DNA of 64,000 nucleotides, from NCBI RefSeq assembly GCF_030687395.1, contig NZ_CP117430.1, positions 558,001 to 622,000 on the forward strand, given 5' to 3'. The notes beneath the pieces were generated by a model that worked only from the letters and a program-made list of their open reading frames with translations, ran no database searches and was not told where the DNA came from. The DNA is from Pseudomonas wuhanensis. Lineage in GTDB: Bacteria > Pseudomonadota > Gammaproteobacteria > Pseudomonadales > Pseudomonadaceae. The stretch's first letter is position 1, and the number at the start of each line of letters is the position of its first letter. This document shows, one piece after another, positions 45,076-53,223 of this stretch. Made by a program: the position numbers and the translations under genes.

Positions 45076-45392
45076 CTCAAATCCCCTCCATAGGCGATCC
45101 TCAGGAAGGTCAATCATTGACCCCGCGAGAGCCTATAGTCAGTAGACGCCTTTTCGTTATTTCGTGAACCTGTAAGAACTGATAGGGCGGCAGGCTTTAT
45201 TGGCCATTTGCAGTGTCGATCAGGCCAGTTTTCTGTGACCATTTTCATCGCAGGTATTAGCGATGACGAACGGCAAAAGATCGGCGCTTGACAAGAATTG
45301 GGCGTAAACGTATGTTTCAAACAACTGTTTGACCGTCACAGCAAATCAACGCGGTCGTTCATTCCCGGTTACATCAGCAGAGGTTTATCGCT
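45076..45392. other. Intergenic region between delta-60 gene and fadE paralogue 1
   Basis: A 317-base divergent gap. It contains the PsrA-like site at 45318-45331 and a lower-GC stretch, in keeping with the adjacent delta-60 gene. No further gene was recognised. Confidence 0.5.
45318..45331 (+). promoter_or_regulatory. Candidate PsrA operator
   Basis: CAAAC-AACT-GTTTG matches the Pseudomonas PsrA consensus (G/C)AAAC-N4-GTTT(G/C) exactly. It lies 62 bases before the start of the first acyl-CoA dehydrogenase. From memory, the P. aeruginosa orthologue PA0506 is a PsrA target that is derepressed by long-chain acyl signals. Confidence 0.7.
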
Positions 45393-47198
45393 ATGCCTGA
45401 CTACAAGGCCCCCTTGCGTGATATTCGCTTCGTTCGTGACGAACTGCTCGGCTACGAAGCGCACTATCAGAGCCTTCCGGCTTGTGCAGACGCAACTCCG
45501 GACATGGTTGACGCCATTCTCGAAGAAGGCGCCAAGTTTTGTGAGCAGGTGCTGGCTCCGCTGAACCGCGTGGGTGACACCGAAGGCTGCACCTGGAGCG
45601 AGTCCGGCGTTAAAACCCCGACTGGTTTCAAAGAAGCCTACAAGCAATTCGTTGAAGGCGGCTGGCCAAGCCTGGCTCACGACGTAGAGCACGGCGGCCA
45701 AGGCCTGCCAGAGTCTCTGGGTCTGGCCGTCAGCGAAATGGTTGGCGAAGCCAACTGGTCGTGGGGCATGTACCCAGGCCTGTCCCATGGCGCGATGAAC
45801 ACCATTTCCGAGCACGGCACGCCTGAGCAGCAAGAGGCTTACCTGACCAAACTGGTTTCCGGCGAATGGACCGGCACCATGTGCCTGACCGAACCACACT
45901 GCGGCACTGACCTGGGCATGCTGCGCACCAAGGCCGAGCCTCAGGCCGACGGTTCCTACAAAGTTTCCGGAACCAAGATCTTCATCTCGGCCGGCGAACA
46001 CGACATGGCCGACAACATCGTCCACATCGTTCTGGCACGTCTGCCGGATGCACCGGCCGGCACCAAAGGCATTTCGCTGTTCATCGTTCCGAAATTCCTG
46101 CCGAACGCAGACGGTTCGATCGGCGCACGCAACGCTGTGAGCTGCGGTTCCCTGGAACACAAGATGGGTATCCACGGTAACGCCACCTGCGTGATGAACT
46201 TCGACGCGGCCACCGGTTACCTGATCGGCCCGGCGAACAAAGGCCTGAACTGCATGTTCACTTTCATGAACACCGCACGTCTGGGGACCGCGCTGCAAGG
46301 TCTGGCGCACGCCGAGATCGGCTTCCAGGGCGGCCTGAAATACGCTCGCGATCGCCTGCAAATGCGCTCCCTGACTGGCCCGAAAGCGCCGGACAAAGCC
46401 GCTGACCCGATCATCGTTCACCCTGACGTACGTCGCATGCTGTTGACCATGAAGGCGTTCGCCGAAGGCAACCGTGCGATGGTTTACTTCACCGCCAAGC
46501 AAGTCGACATCGTCAAGTACGGCGTAGATGAAGAAGAGAAGAAGAAAGCTGACGCGCTGCTGGCGTTCATGACGCCGATCGCCAAAGCCTTCATGACTGA
46601 AGTCGGTTTCGAATCCGCTAACCACGGCGTACAAATCTACGGCGGCCACGGCTTCATCGCCGAGTGGGGCATGGAGCAGAACGTTCGCGACAGCCGCATT
46701 TCGATGCTGTATGAAGGCACCACCGGTATCCAGGCACTCGACCTGCTGGGCCGTAAAGTGTTGATGACTCAAGGCGAAGCGCTCAAAGGCTTCACCAAGA
46801 TCGTCCACAAGTTCTGCCAGACCAACGAAGGTAACGACGCGGTCAAAGAGTTCGTCGGGCCATTGGCTGCGCTGAACAAAGAGTGGGGCGAACTGACCAT
46901 GAAGGTCGGTATGGCCGCCATGAAAGACCGCGAAGAAGTCGGCGCCGCGTCGGTGGACTACCTGATGTACTCCGGTTACGCCTGCCTTGCCTACTTCTGG
47001 GCTGACATGGCGCGTCTGGCTACCGAGAAACTGGCTGCCGGCACCACCGAAGAGGCGTTCTACACCGCCAAGCTGCAGACTGCGCGCTTCTACTTCCAGC
47101 GTATCCTGCCGCGTACCCGCACTCACGTTGTAACCATGCTGTCGGGTGCCAACAACCTGATGGACATGAAAGAAGAAGACTTCGCACTGGGTTACTAA
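45393..47198 (+). CDS. Acyl-CoA dehydrogenase (FadE-type), paralogue 1
   Basis: A 601-residue flavoprotein for the first step of beta-oxidation. Features: long-form N-terminus [17 protein letters not shown], acyl-CoA/FAD-binding [18 protein letters not shown] and [31 protein letters not shown], and probable catalytic Glu441 in [19 protein letters not shown]-terminal extension of ~100 residues is typical of this bacterial long-form group (PA0506/PP_0368 type). Electrons pass to ETF. A PsrA-like site upstream suggests induction by fatty acids. A terminator follows the stop, so it is a single-gene unit. Confidence 0.93.
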   Translation: MPDYKAPLRDIRFVRDELLGYEAHYQSLPACADATPDMVDAILEEGAKFCEQVLAPLNRVGDTEGCTWSESGVKTPTGFKEAYKQFVEGGWPSLAHDVEHGGQGLPESLGLAVSEMVGEANWSWGMYPGLSHGAMNTISEHGTPEQQEAYLTKLVSGEWTGTMCLTEPHCGTDLGMLRTKAEPQADGSYKVSGTKIFISAGEHDMADNIVHIVLARLPDAPAGTKGISLFIVPKFLPNADGSIGARNAVSCGSLEHKMGIHGNATCVMNFDAATGYLIGPANKGLNCMFTFMNTARLGTALQGLAHAEIGFQGGLKYARDRLQMRSLTGPKAPDKAADPIIVHPDVRRMLLTMKAFAEGNRAMVYFTAKQVDIVKYGVDEEEKKKADALLAFMTPIAKAFMTEVGFESANHGVQIYGGHGFIAEWGMEQNVRDSRISMLYEGTTGIQALDLLGRKVLMTQGEALKGFTKIVHKFCQTNEGNDAVKEFVGPLAALNKEWGELTMKVGMAAMKDREEVGAASVDYLMYSGYACLAYFWADMARLATEKLAAGTTEEAFYTAKLQTARFYFQRILPRTRTHVVTMLSGANNLMDMKEEDFALGY

Positions 47199-47220
47199 GT
47201 CCTACGCAGTCCTTCATAAA

Positions 47221-47252
47221 GCCGCTGCTTCCTCGGGAGCAGCGGCTTTTTT
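47221..47252 (+). terminator. Rho-independent terminator after acyl-CoA dehydrogenase 1
   Basis: Stem gccgctgct / agcagcggc (47221-47246) followed by T6. Confidence 0.92.
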
Positions 47253-47326
47253 GTGCCCGACGCGCCTGCAAATATTCCTGACTAAAACGCTAAGAAGAAC
47301 GACTTTGCTGCCGTTAAAGAGGATGG

Positions 47327-47348
47327 CGATGTGACACACGTCACATCG
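47327..47348 (+). promoter_or_regulatory. Perfect CRP/Vfr-type palindrome
   Basis: CGATGTGAC-acac-GTCACATCG is a 22-base perfect inverted repeat containing TGTGA-N6-TCACA (47330-47345). It lies ~66 bases upstream of the likely start of the diguanylate cyclase gene. The site fits the CRP consensus bound by Vfr/Crp in pseudomonads. Confidence 0.65.
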
Positions 47349-47413
47349 TATGTGCTTAATTGCCCCAAGTGCAGGCACAATGCCATCTTGTTTGCCGGGT
47401 CGGAGCTTTACCC

Positions 47414-48703
47414 TTGCCGCGTTCTTCCGCTGTACGTTTCAGTCACTTTTTGCCATCGCTGCTGTTGTTGCTTGCGGGGCTTGCGGCTGCCTACGTCAAG
47501 GATCTCAACGTCTTCTTCACCTCGCTGTTCAACGTGTTGCCTACTCTGGTGCTGTTGCTCGGCGGGGCGTATTGCGCGGTTTACCGACGTCAGCGTGAAC
47601 TGTTTCTGATGGTCACGGTGTACATCGCCTACTTCCTGCTCGACACCCAGACCGATTACTACCGCGACAACGGCAAGGTTCGTGAAGACGCCGCGGTGGT
47701 GTTCCATCTGTGCTGTCTGTTGTTGCCGTTGCTGTTTGGCTTGTTCGCCGCCTGGCAAGAGCGTACTCACCTGTTCCAGGACATGGTGGCGCGCTTCGCT
47801 GTGTTGCTGGCGTTCGGTAGCGTTGCGCTGGGGCTGGAGCAAAGTTACCCACAGGCGCTGCTGATGTGGTTGTCAGAGATCCGCTGGCCAGCCCTGCATG
47901 GTGCCTGGATGAGCCTGATCCAGTTGTCCTACCCGGTATTCATCGCCTCGTTCCTGTTACTGGCCTGGCAATACTGGCGCAACCCAAGACCCTTGCATGC
48001 TGCGCAATTGGTGGGGCTGTTGGGATTGTTCTGGATGTTGCCGAAAACCTTCATCCTGCCATTCACCCTGAACATCATGTGCAGCCAGGTGATGTTGATG
48101 ATTGCCGCGGCGGTTGCCCATGAGGCCTATCAGATGGCGTTCCGCGATGAGCTCACCGGTCTGCCCGGCCGTCGCGCGCTGAACGAGCGCATGCAGCGGC
48201 TGGGGCGCAATTATGTACTGGCCATGGGCGACGTCGATCACTTCAAGAAATTCAACGACACACATGGTCACGATGTCGGCGACCAAGTGCTGCGACTGGT
48301 CGCCAGCAAGCTGTCGAAAATCAGCGGGGGCGGCAGGGCATATCGCTACGGCGGTGAGGAATTTGCCCTGGTGTTCGCAGGCAAGACTCTTGAAGAGTGC
48401 ATGCCGCACCTGGAAGTCATTCGCGAATCCATCGCCACCTACAACATCCAGCTGCGCAATCAGGACAACCGTCCCCAGGATGACCAGCAGGGACGCCAGC
48501 GCCGCGCCGGTTCAGGCGCCTCGAGTGTATCGGTCACCGTCAGCATCGGTGTCGCCGAGCGGTTGGAGCAGCGCACGCCGGAAGAAGTGCTCAAATCCGC
48601 TGACCAGGCGCTCTACAGCGCCAAAGGCGCGGGGCGAAACTGTGTGATGGCTTTCGGTCAGAACCGTCGTGGCGCGGTGCGCATGGACGCCGCTGCGGGT
48701 TGA
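47414..48703 (+). CDS. Membrane-bound diguanylate cyclase (GGDEF)
   Basis: A protein of 429 residues if read from the TTG at 47414, which has GGAG 8 bases upstream. An earlier TTG at 47360 lacks an RBS. The N-terminal ~225 residues carry about seven hydrophobic helices (LPSLLLLLAGLAAAYV first), and then a GGDEF domain has DELTGLPGRRALNE, MGDVDHFKKFNDTHGHD and the intact active-site motif RYGGEEF. The position where an inhibitory RxxD I-site would be reads S-GGG, so product inhibition is probably missing. A disordered insertion (about DNRPQDDQQGRQRRAGSG) lies before SVSIGVAE. It makes c-di-GMP and, by the upstream palindrome, may be under cAMP/Vfr control. Confidence 0.9.
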   Translation: MPRSSAVRFSHFLPSLLLLLAGLAAAYVKDLNVFFTSLFNVLPTLVLLLGGAYCAVYRRQRELFLMVTVYIAYFLLDTQTDYYRDNGKVREDAAVVFHLCCLLLPLLFGLFAAWQERTHLFQDMVARFAVLLAFGSVALGLEQSYPQALLMWLSEIRWPALHGAWMSLIQLSYPVFIASFLLLAWQYWRNPRPLHAAQLVGLLGLFWMLPKTFILPFTLNIMCSQVMLMIAAAVAHEAYQMAFRDELTGLPGRRALNERMQRLGRNYVLAMGDVDHFKKFNDTHGHDVGDQVLRLVASKLSKISGGGRAYRYGGEEFALVFAGKTLEECMPHLEVIRESIATYNIQLRNQDNRPQDDQQGRQRRAGSGASSVSVTVSIGVAERLEQRTPEEVLKSADQALYSAKGAGRNCVMAFGQNRRGAVRMDAAAG

Positions 48704-48793
48704 GTGATGATGGCGCATTCAGCGTCTGGACTGTGATTGTGAGGCGTAGTGCGCGGCAGTAGGTTTGAGCAATCTGCTGCCGGAGAAATGACC

Positions 48794-50590
48794 ATGCCCG
48801 AGTACAAAGCTCCCCTGCGCGATATGCGCTTTCTGATCGACCACGTCTTCGATTTCCACAGCAACTATGCCGCGCTGGGCGCCACCGATGCCAGCCCGGA
48901 CATGATCAATGCGATCCTTGAAGAAGGCGCGAAATTCTGTGAGAACGTTCTCGCACCGCTGAATCGCAGCGGCGACGAAGAAGGCTGTCATTTCGACAAC
49001 GGCGTGGTCACAACGCCTACAGGTTTCAAGCAGGCTTTCGCACAATACGTTGAAGGCGGCTGGCATGGTCTGGCGGCGGATCCGGTTTACGGTGGCCAAG
49101 GTTTGCCAAGTTCTTTGGGGCTGGTCATCAGCGAAATGGTCGGTTCCAGCAATACCTCTTGGGGCATGTATCCCGGCCTGACTCACGGTGCGATGTCGGC
49201 AATTCACGCCCATGGCACCGAAGAGCAGAAACAAACCTACCTGAGCAAGCTCACCGCTGGTCAATGGACCGGCACCATGTGCCTGACCGAAGCCCATTGC
49301 GGCACCGATCTGGGCATCATCAAGACCCGCGCCGTGCCTCAGGCCGATAGCAGTTACGCGATCTCCGGCAGCAAGATCTTTATCTCCGCTGGCGAGCACG
49401 ACATGAGTGACAACATCATTCACCTGGTGTTGGCCAAACTGCCGGACGCTCCTGCCGGTACCAAGGGTATTTCGCTGTTTATCGTTCCTAAATTCCTACC
49501 CGATGCCGAGGGCGAGGCGGGCGAGCGCAACGGCGTTTCCTGCGGCTCGATCGAACACAAAATGGGCATCAAGGCCTCGGCCACCTGCGTGCTCAATTTC
49601 GATGAAGCCAAGGGTTTCTTGATCGGTGAGCCGAACAAGGGCCTGAACTGCATGTTCACCATGATGAACCACGCGCGGCTCGGCACCGGCATGCAAGGTC
49701 TGTGTCTGGGTGAGGCAAGTTTCCAGGGCGCGATCAAATATGCCAACGACCGCCTGCAGATGCGTTCGCTGACCGGCCCGAAAGCACCGGAAAAAGTCGC
49801 GGACCCGATCATTGTTCATCCCGATGTGCGCAGGATGTTGCTGACCATGAAGGCTTTCAACGAAGGCAACCGGGCACTGACCTACTTCACCGCGCAGTTG
49901 CTGGACGTCGCTCACCTGAGCCCGGATGAAACGGCGCGCCAGGATGCCGAAGACCTGTTGGCGTTCCTGACGCCGATCTGCAAAGCCTTTATGACCGACA
50001 CCGGGCTGGAGGTGACCAACCTCGGCATGCAGGTGTTTGGCGGCCACGGTTTCATTCGTGAGTGGGGCATGGAACAACTGGTTCGCGACTGCCGGATCGC
50101 GCCGATCTACGAAGGCACCAACGGCATTCAGGCGCTGGACTTGCTTGGGCGCAAAGTCCTTGGCAGTCAGGGAAAACTGCTGCGCGGTTTCACCAAAATC
50201 GTCCACAAGTTCTGTGCGGCAAACGCTGAACATCCGCAACTCGGCAGCTATGTGGCGCAACTCAATGGTCTGAATCAGCAGTGGGGCGAGTTGACCACCA
50301 AGGTCGGCATGGCGGCGATGAAAAATCCGGATGAAGTCGGCGCCGCCTCGGTGGATTACCTGATGTACAGCGGCTACATCATCCTCGGCTACCTGTGGTT
50401 ACGCATGGCGTTGGTGGCTCAGGCGCAGTTGGAGGCGGGTGGTGGTGATGCCGATTACTGCCAGGGCAAACTGGCGACCAGTGAGTTTTACTTCAAGCGT
50501 TTGCTGCCGCGCACTGCGTCTCATCGGGCGGCCATCGAGGCGGGCAGCGATTGTCTAATGAAGCTGCCGGCGGAGTTGTTTGCACTCTAA
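48794..50590 (+). CDS. Acyl-CoA dehydrogenase (FadE-type), paralogue 2
   Basis: A 598-residue close relative of paralogue 1, sharing [63 protein letters not shown] and [17 protein letters not shown] with the catalytic glutamate. The ATG at 48794 (MPEYKAP) has GGAGAA 8 bases upstream; an ATG two codons earlier is too close to the RBS. It starts 90 bases after the diguanylate cyclase and could be read with it. No PsrA-like site is evident before it. Chain-length preference cannot be read from sequence alone. Confidence 0.92.
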   Translation: MPEYKAPLRDMRFLIDHVFDFHSNYAALGATDASPDMINAILEEGAKFCENVLAPLNRSGDEEGCHFDNGVVTTPTGFKQAFAQYVEGGWHGLAADPVYGGQGLPSSLGLVISEMVGSSNTSWGMYPGLTHGAMSAIHAHGTEEQKQTYLSKLTAGQWTGTMCLTEAHCGTDLGIIKTRAVPQADSSYAISGSKIFISAGEHDMSDNIIHLVLAKLPDAPAGTKGISLFIVPKFLPDAEGEAGERNGVSCGSIEHKMGIKASATCVLNFDEAKGFLIGEPNKGLNCMFTMMNHARLGTGMQGLCLGEASFQGAIKYANDRLQMRSLTGPKAPEKVADPIIVHPDVRRMLLTMKAFNEGNRALTYFTAQLLDVAHLSPDETARQDAEDLLAFLTPICKAFMTDTGLEVTNLGMQVFGGHGFIREWGMEQLVRDCRIAPIYEGTNGIQALDLLGRKVLGSQGKLLRGFTKIVHKFCAANAEHPQLGSYVAQLNGLNQQWGELTTKVGMAAMKNPDEVGAASVDYLMYSGYIILGYLWLRMALVAQAQLEAGGGDADYCQGKLATSEFYFKRLLPRTASHRAAIEAGSDCLMKLPAELFAL

Positions 50591-50605
50591 TCATTCAAAT
50601 CAGCC

Positions 50606-50639
50606 ATAAAGAAGCCCGCCTTGCTGCGGGCTTCTTTAT
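50606..50639 (+). terminator. Terminator after acyl-CoA dehydrogenase 2
   Basis: A 14-bp stem ataaagaagcccgc / gcgggcttctttat with a 6-base loop; A/T-rich outer arms make it usable in both directions. Confidence 0.88.
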
Positions 50640-50776
50640 GGAGAACAAGTCAGTGACTAAAAATAACAAAACAGTCATGAGTCGACCCTATGTGTCGTAA
50701 AAGTTGTTGAGGTACACTCGGACGCAACGAAATCACTATTCTACGAACCACCTGTTTAGATCTTGCGAGGTTTGCC

Positions 50777-52555
50777 ATGGCTGACTACAAAGCGCCCCTG
50801 CGCGATATGCGCTTCGTCCTCAATGAAGTTTTCGAGGTCGCCAAACTCTGGGCCGAACTGCCTGCGCTGGCCGAGACCGTCGATGCGGAAACGGTTGAAG
50901 CCATTCTCGAAGAAGCCGGCAAGGTCACCAGCAAAAGCATCGCGCCACTGAGCCGTGCAGCTGACGAAGAAGGTTGCCGCTGGGCCGACGGTGCCGTCAC
51001 CACCCCGGCCGGTTTCCCACAGGCGTATCAGACTTACGCTGAAGGCGGTTGGGTCGGTGTCGGTGGCGATCCGACCTATGGCGGCATGGGCATGCCCAAG
51101 GCTGTTTCGGCTCAGGTCGAAGAAATGGTCAACTCTGCAAGCCTGTCGTTCGGTCTGTACCCGATGCTGACCGCCGGTGCCTGCTTGTCGATTAACGCCC
51201 ACGCCAGCGAAGAGCTGAAAGCTGCATACCTGCCAAACATGTACGCCGGTGTCTGGGCCGGCTCAATGTGCCTGACCGAGCCGCATGCCGGTACTGACCT
51301 GGGGATCATCCGCACTAAGGCCGAGCCTCAGGCCGACGGTTCCTACAAAGTCAGTGGCACCAAAATCTTCATCACCGGCGGTGAGCATGACCTGACCGAG
51401 AACATCATCCATCTGGTACTGGCCAAACTGCCGGACGCACCGGCGGGGCCGAAAGGTATTTCGCTGTTCCTGGTGCCGAAGTTTATGGTCAATGCCGATG
51501 GCAGCCTGGGCGCGCGTAACCCGGCGAACTGCGGTTCGATCGAACACAAGATGGGCATCCAGGCGTCCGCGACCTGTGTGATGAACTTCGACGAAGCCGT
51601 GGGTTACCTGGTCGGCGAGCCGAACAAAGGCCTGGCGGCGATGTTCACCATGATGAACTACGAGCGTCTGGGCGTTGGCATCCAGGGCTTGGCCACTGGC
51701 GAGCGCTCGTACCAGAACGCTATTGAATACGCTCGCGACCGTCTGCAAAGCCGCTCCCCGACCGGCGCGCAGAACAAGGACAAGGTGGCTGACCCGATCA
51801 TCGTCCACCCGGACGTGCGTCGCATGCTGCTGACCATGAAAGCCTCGAACGAAGGCGGCCGTGCCTTCTCCACTTACGTGGCGATGCAGCTGGACACCGC
51901 CAAATTCAGCGAAGACGCCGCCACCCGCAAGCGCGCAGAAGATCTGGTTGCACTGCTGACGCCGGTGGCCAAGGCCTTCCTGACCGACCTGGGTCTGGAA
52001 ACCACGGTTCACGGCCAACAGATTTTTGGCGGTCACGGCTACATCCGTGAGTGGGGCCAGGAGCAACTGGTTCGTGATGTACGGATCACTCAGATCTACG
52101 AAGGCACCAACGGTATTCAGGCGCTGGACCTTGTCGGGCGCAAGATTGTCGGCAGCGGCGGGGCGTTCTACAAACTGTTCGCCGACGAGATTCGTCATTT
52201 TACCGCGACGGCCAACGCTGACCTGGCGGAGTTCACTCAGCCGCTGAACGATGCGGTGGACACCCTCGACGAACTGACCGCGTGGTTGCTGGATCGGGCG
52301 AAAAACAACCCGAACGAAATCGGCGCTGCTTCGGTCGAGTATCTGCAAGCATTCGGTTACATGGCCTACGCCTACATGTGGGCACTGATGGCCAAGGCAG
52401 CCGTAGGTAAAGAAGCGCAGGACGATTTCTATGCGAGCAAACTCGGTACGGCGCGGTTTTATTTCGCACGTCTGCTGCCGCGTATTCACTCGTTGAGCGC
52501 GTCGGTAAAGGCGGGCAGCGAATCGCTGTTTCTGCTGGACGCAGGACAATTCTGA
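50777..52555 (+). CDS. Acyl-CoA dehydrogenase (FadE-type), paralogue 3
   Basis: A 592-residue third member of the set. It keeps APLRDMRFVLNEVFEVAKLW, CLTEPHAGTDLGIIRTKA, ITGGEHDLTEN, RLGVGIQGLATGERSYQNA and QIYEGTNGIQALDLVGRK. It differs from paralogues 1 and 2 in the substrate-facing ITGGEHD and CLTEPHAG segments, which suggests a different acyl specificity. From memory, in P. aeruginosa the equivalent gene (PA0508, FadE2) favours medium chains. GAGG precedes the ATG. rsmY and its GacA box lie directly downstream. Confidence 0.92.
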   Translation: MADYKAPLRDMRFVLNEVFEVAKLWAELPALAETVDAETVEAILEEAGKVTSKSIAPLSRAADEEGCRWADGAVTTPAGFPQAYQTYAEGGWVGVGGDPTYGGMGMPKAVSAQVEEMVNSASLSFGLYPMLTAGACLSINAHASEELKAAYLPNMYAGVWAGSMCLTEPHAGTDLGIIRTKAEPQADGSYKVSGTKIFITGGEHDLTENIIHLVLAKLPDAPAGPKGISLFLVPKFMVNADGSLGARNPANCGSIEHKMGIQASATCVMNFDEAVGYLVGEPNKGLAAMFTMMNYERLGVGIQGLATGERSYQNAIEYARDRLQSRSPTGAQNKDKVADPIIVHPDVRRMLLTMKASNEGGRAFSTYVAMQLDTAKFSEDAATRKRAEDLVALLTPVAKAFLTDLGLETTVHGQQIFGGHGYIREWGQEQLVRDVRITQIYEGTNGIQALDLVGRKIVGSGGAFYKLFADEIRHFTATANADLAEFTQPLNDAVDTLDELTAWLLDRAKNNPNEIGAASVEYLQAFGYMAYAYMWALMAKAAVGKEAQDDFYASKLGTARFYFARLLPRIHSLSASVKAGSESLFLLDAGQF

Positions 52556-52568
52556 TCCTTTGACGTTA

Positions 52569-52586
52569 TGTAAGCTTTCTCTTACA
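52569..52586 (+). promoter_or_regulatory. GacA-binding upstream activating sequence of rsmY
   Basis: TGTAAG-CTTTCT-CTTACA matches the Gac/Rsm consensus TGTAAG-N6-CTTACA perfectly. It is the core of a larger 12-bp inverted repeat (52563-52592). It lies ~65 bases upstream of the predicted RNA start, the spacing known for rsm RNAs. Confidence 0.92.
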
Positions 52587-52642
52587 TAACGTGCTGCTGT
52601 TTTCCCATAGGCGAAGATTGGATCCAGAGCTAATCTACTTCA

Positions 52643-52762
52643 CATGGACGTCGCGCAGGAAGCGCAAAGCAACAACACGGACACGTAGGATTCTGCCAGG
52701 ATGGCGGAGTGAAATGGATGTCAGGGAAACAGTCTGCAAAGCCCCGCTTCGGCGGGGTTTTC
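52643..52762 (+). ncRNA. rsmY: Small regulatory RNA RsmY
   Basis: About 120 nt, predicted from a -10-like TAATCT at 52631-52636 to the T-run after the terminator. It carries eight GGA motifs (52646, 52658, 52679, 52688, 52699, 52706, 52716, 52725), one in the loop of a small hairpin gcgc-aggaa-gcgc (52653-52665). The segment gcgcaggaagcgcaaag then acaacacgga is the recognisable RsmY 5' part. RsmY titrates the RsmA/RsmE (CsrA) proteins through its GGA loops and so frees mRNAs for secondary metabolism, exoproducts and biofilm. Expression depends on phosphorylated GacA at the box upstream. The exact 5' end is inferred. Confidence 0.92.
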
Positions 52763-52766
52763 TTTT
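52742..52766 (+). terminator. Terminator of rsmY
   Basis: CCCCGC-TTCG-GCGGGG (52742-52757) with a stable TTCG tetraloop followed by ttttctttt. Confidence 0.93.
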
Positions 52767-53007
52767 GCCTGGAAAAAAGTACTCAGTGCAACCCGTCCAG
52801 TGTCGCCGGGCCATTCAAGTGGTCATCCGGCCCATTCATCACTTCTTCCAGCAATGTCCGCAACAACGTCAGCGAAGCCTGTTGCCGCTGCACATCCCGA
52901 CACATCTCGAATACTGGCCTTGAAGAGCCGCAATGAACCCTGAAGAACGCCGCAGGTCGATTAGCTGTATGGTTTCACAAGAGCCAACTTCAATCAGGAG
53001 CTACCCC

Positions 53008-53166
53008 ATGGACTTTATTCGAATCATCATCGCCATTCTGTTGCCGCCACTGGGTGTGTTTCTGCAAGTCGGTTTCGCTGGGGCATTCTGGCTGAATATT
53101 CTGCTGACATTGTGCGGTTACATTCCGGGGATCGTGCATGCGGTGTACATCATCGCCAAGCGCTGA
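53008..53166 (+). CDS. YqaE/Pmp3 family membrane peptide
   Basis: A 52-residue proteolipid with two TM helices (IRIIIAILLPPLGVFLQVGF and FWLNILLTLCGYIPGIVHAVY). The family core PPLGVF-x-Q-G-x(2)-FW-x-N-ILL-T-x(3)-YIPG-x(2)-HA is intact. Pmp3/YqaE peptides influence membrane potential and are often induced by salt, cold or envelope stress. AGGAG lies 7 bases before the ATG. An in-frame upstream start at 52933 would add unconserved residues. The gap before it (after rsmY) holds no other gene I can support. Confidence 0.9.
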   Translation: MDFIRIIIAILLPPLGVFLQVGFAGAFWLNILLTLCGYIPGIVHAVYIIAKR

Positions 53167-53223
53167 GTTTTGCCGCGCCGGTTAGATCGCATTCGCGAGC
53201 AATACCTGCACTGAGCGCAGACT

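Noticed and set aside
52783..52905. Short minus-strand frame of 40 codons (MCRDVQRQQ...) between rsmY and the Pmp3 gene
   Set aside because: Coding-like composition and an ATG, but no RBS or recognised family; could be a gene remnant, not supportable as a gene.
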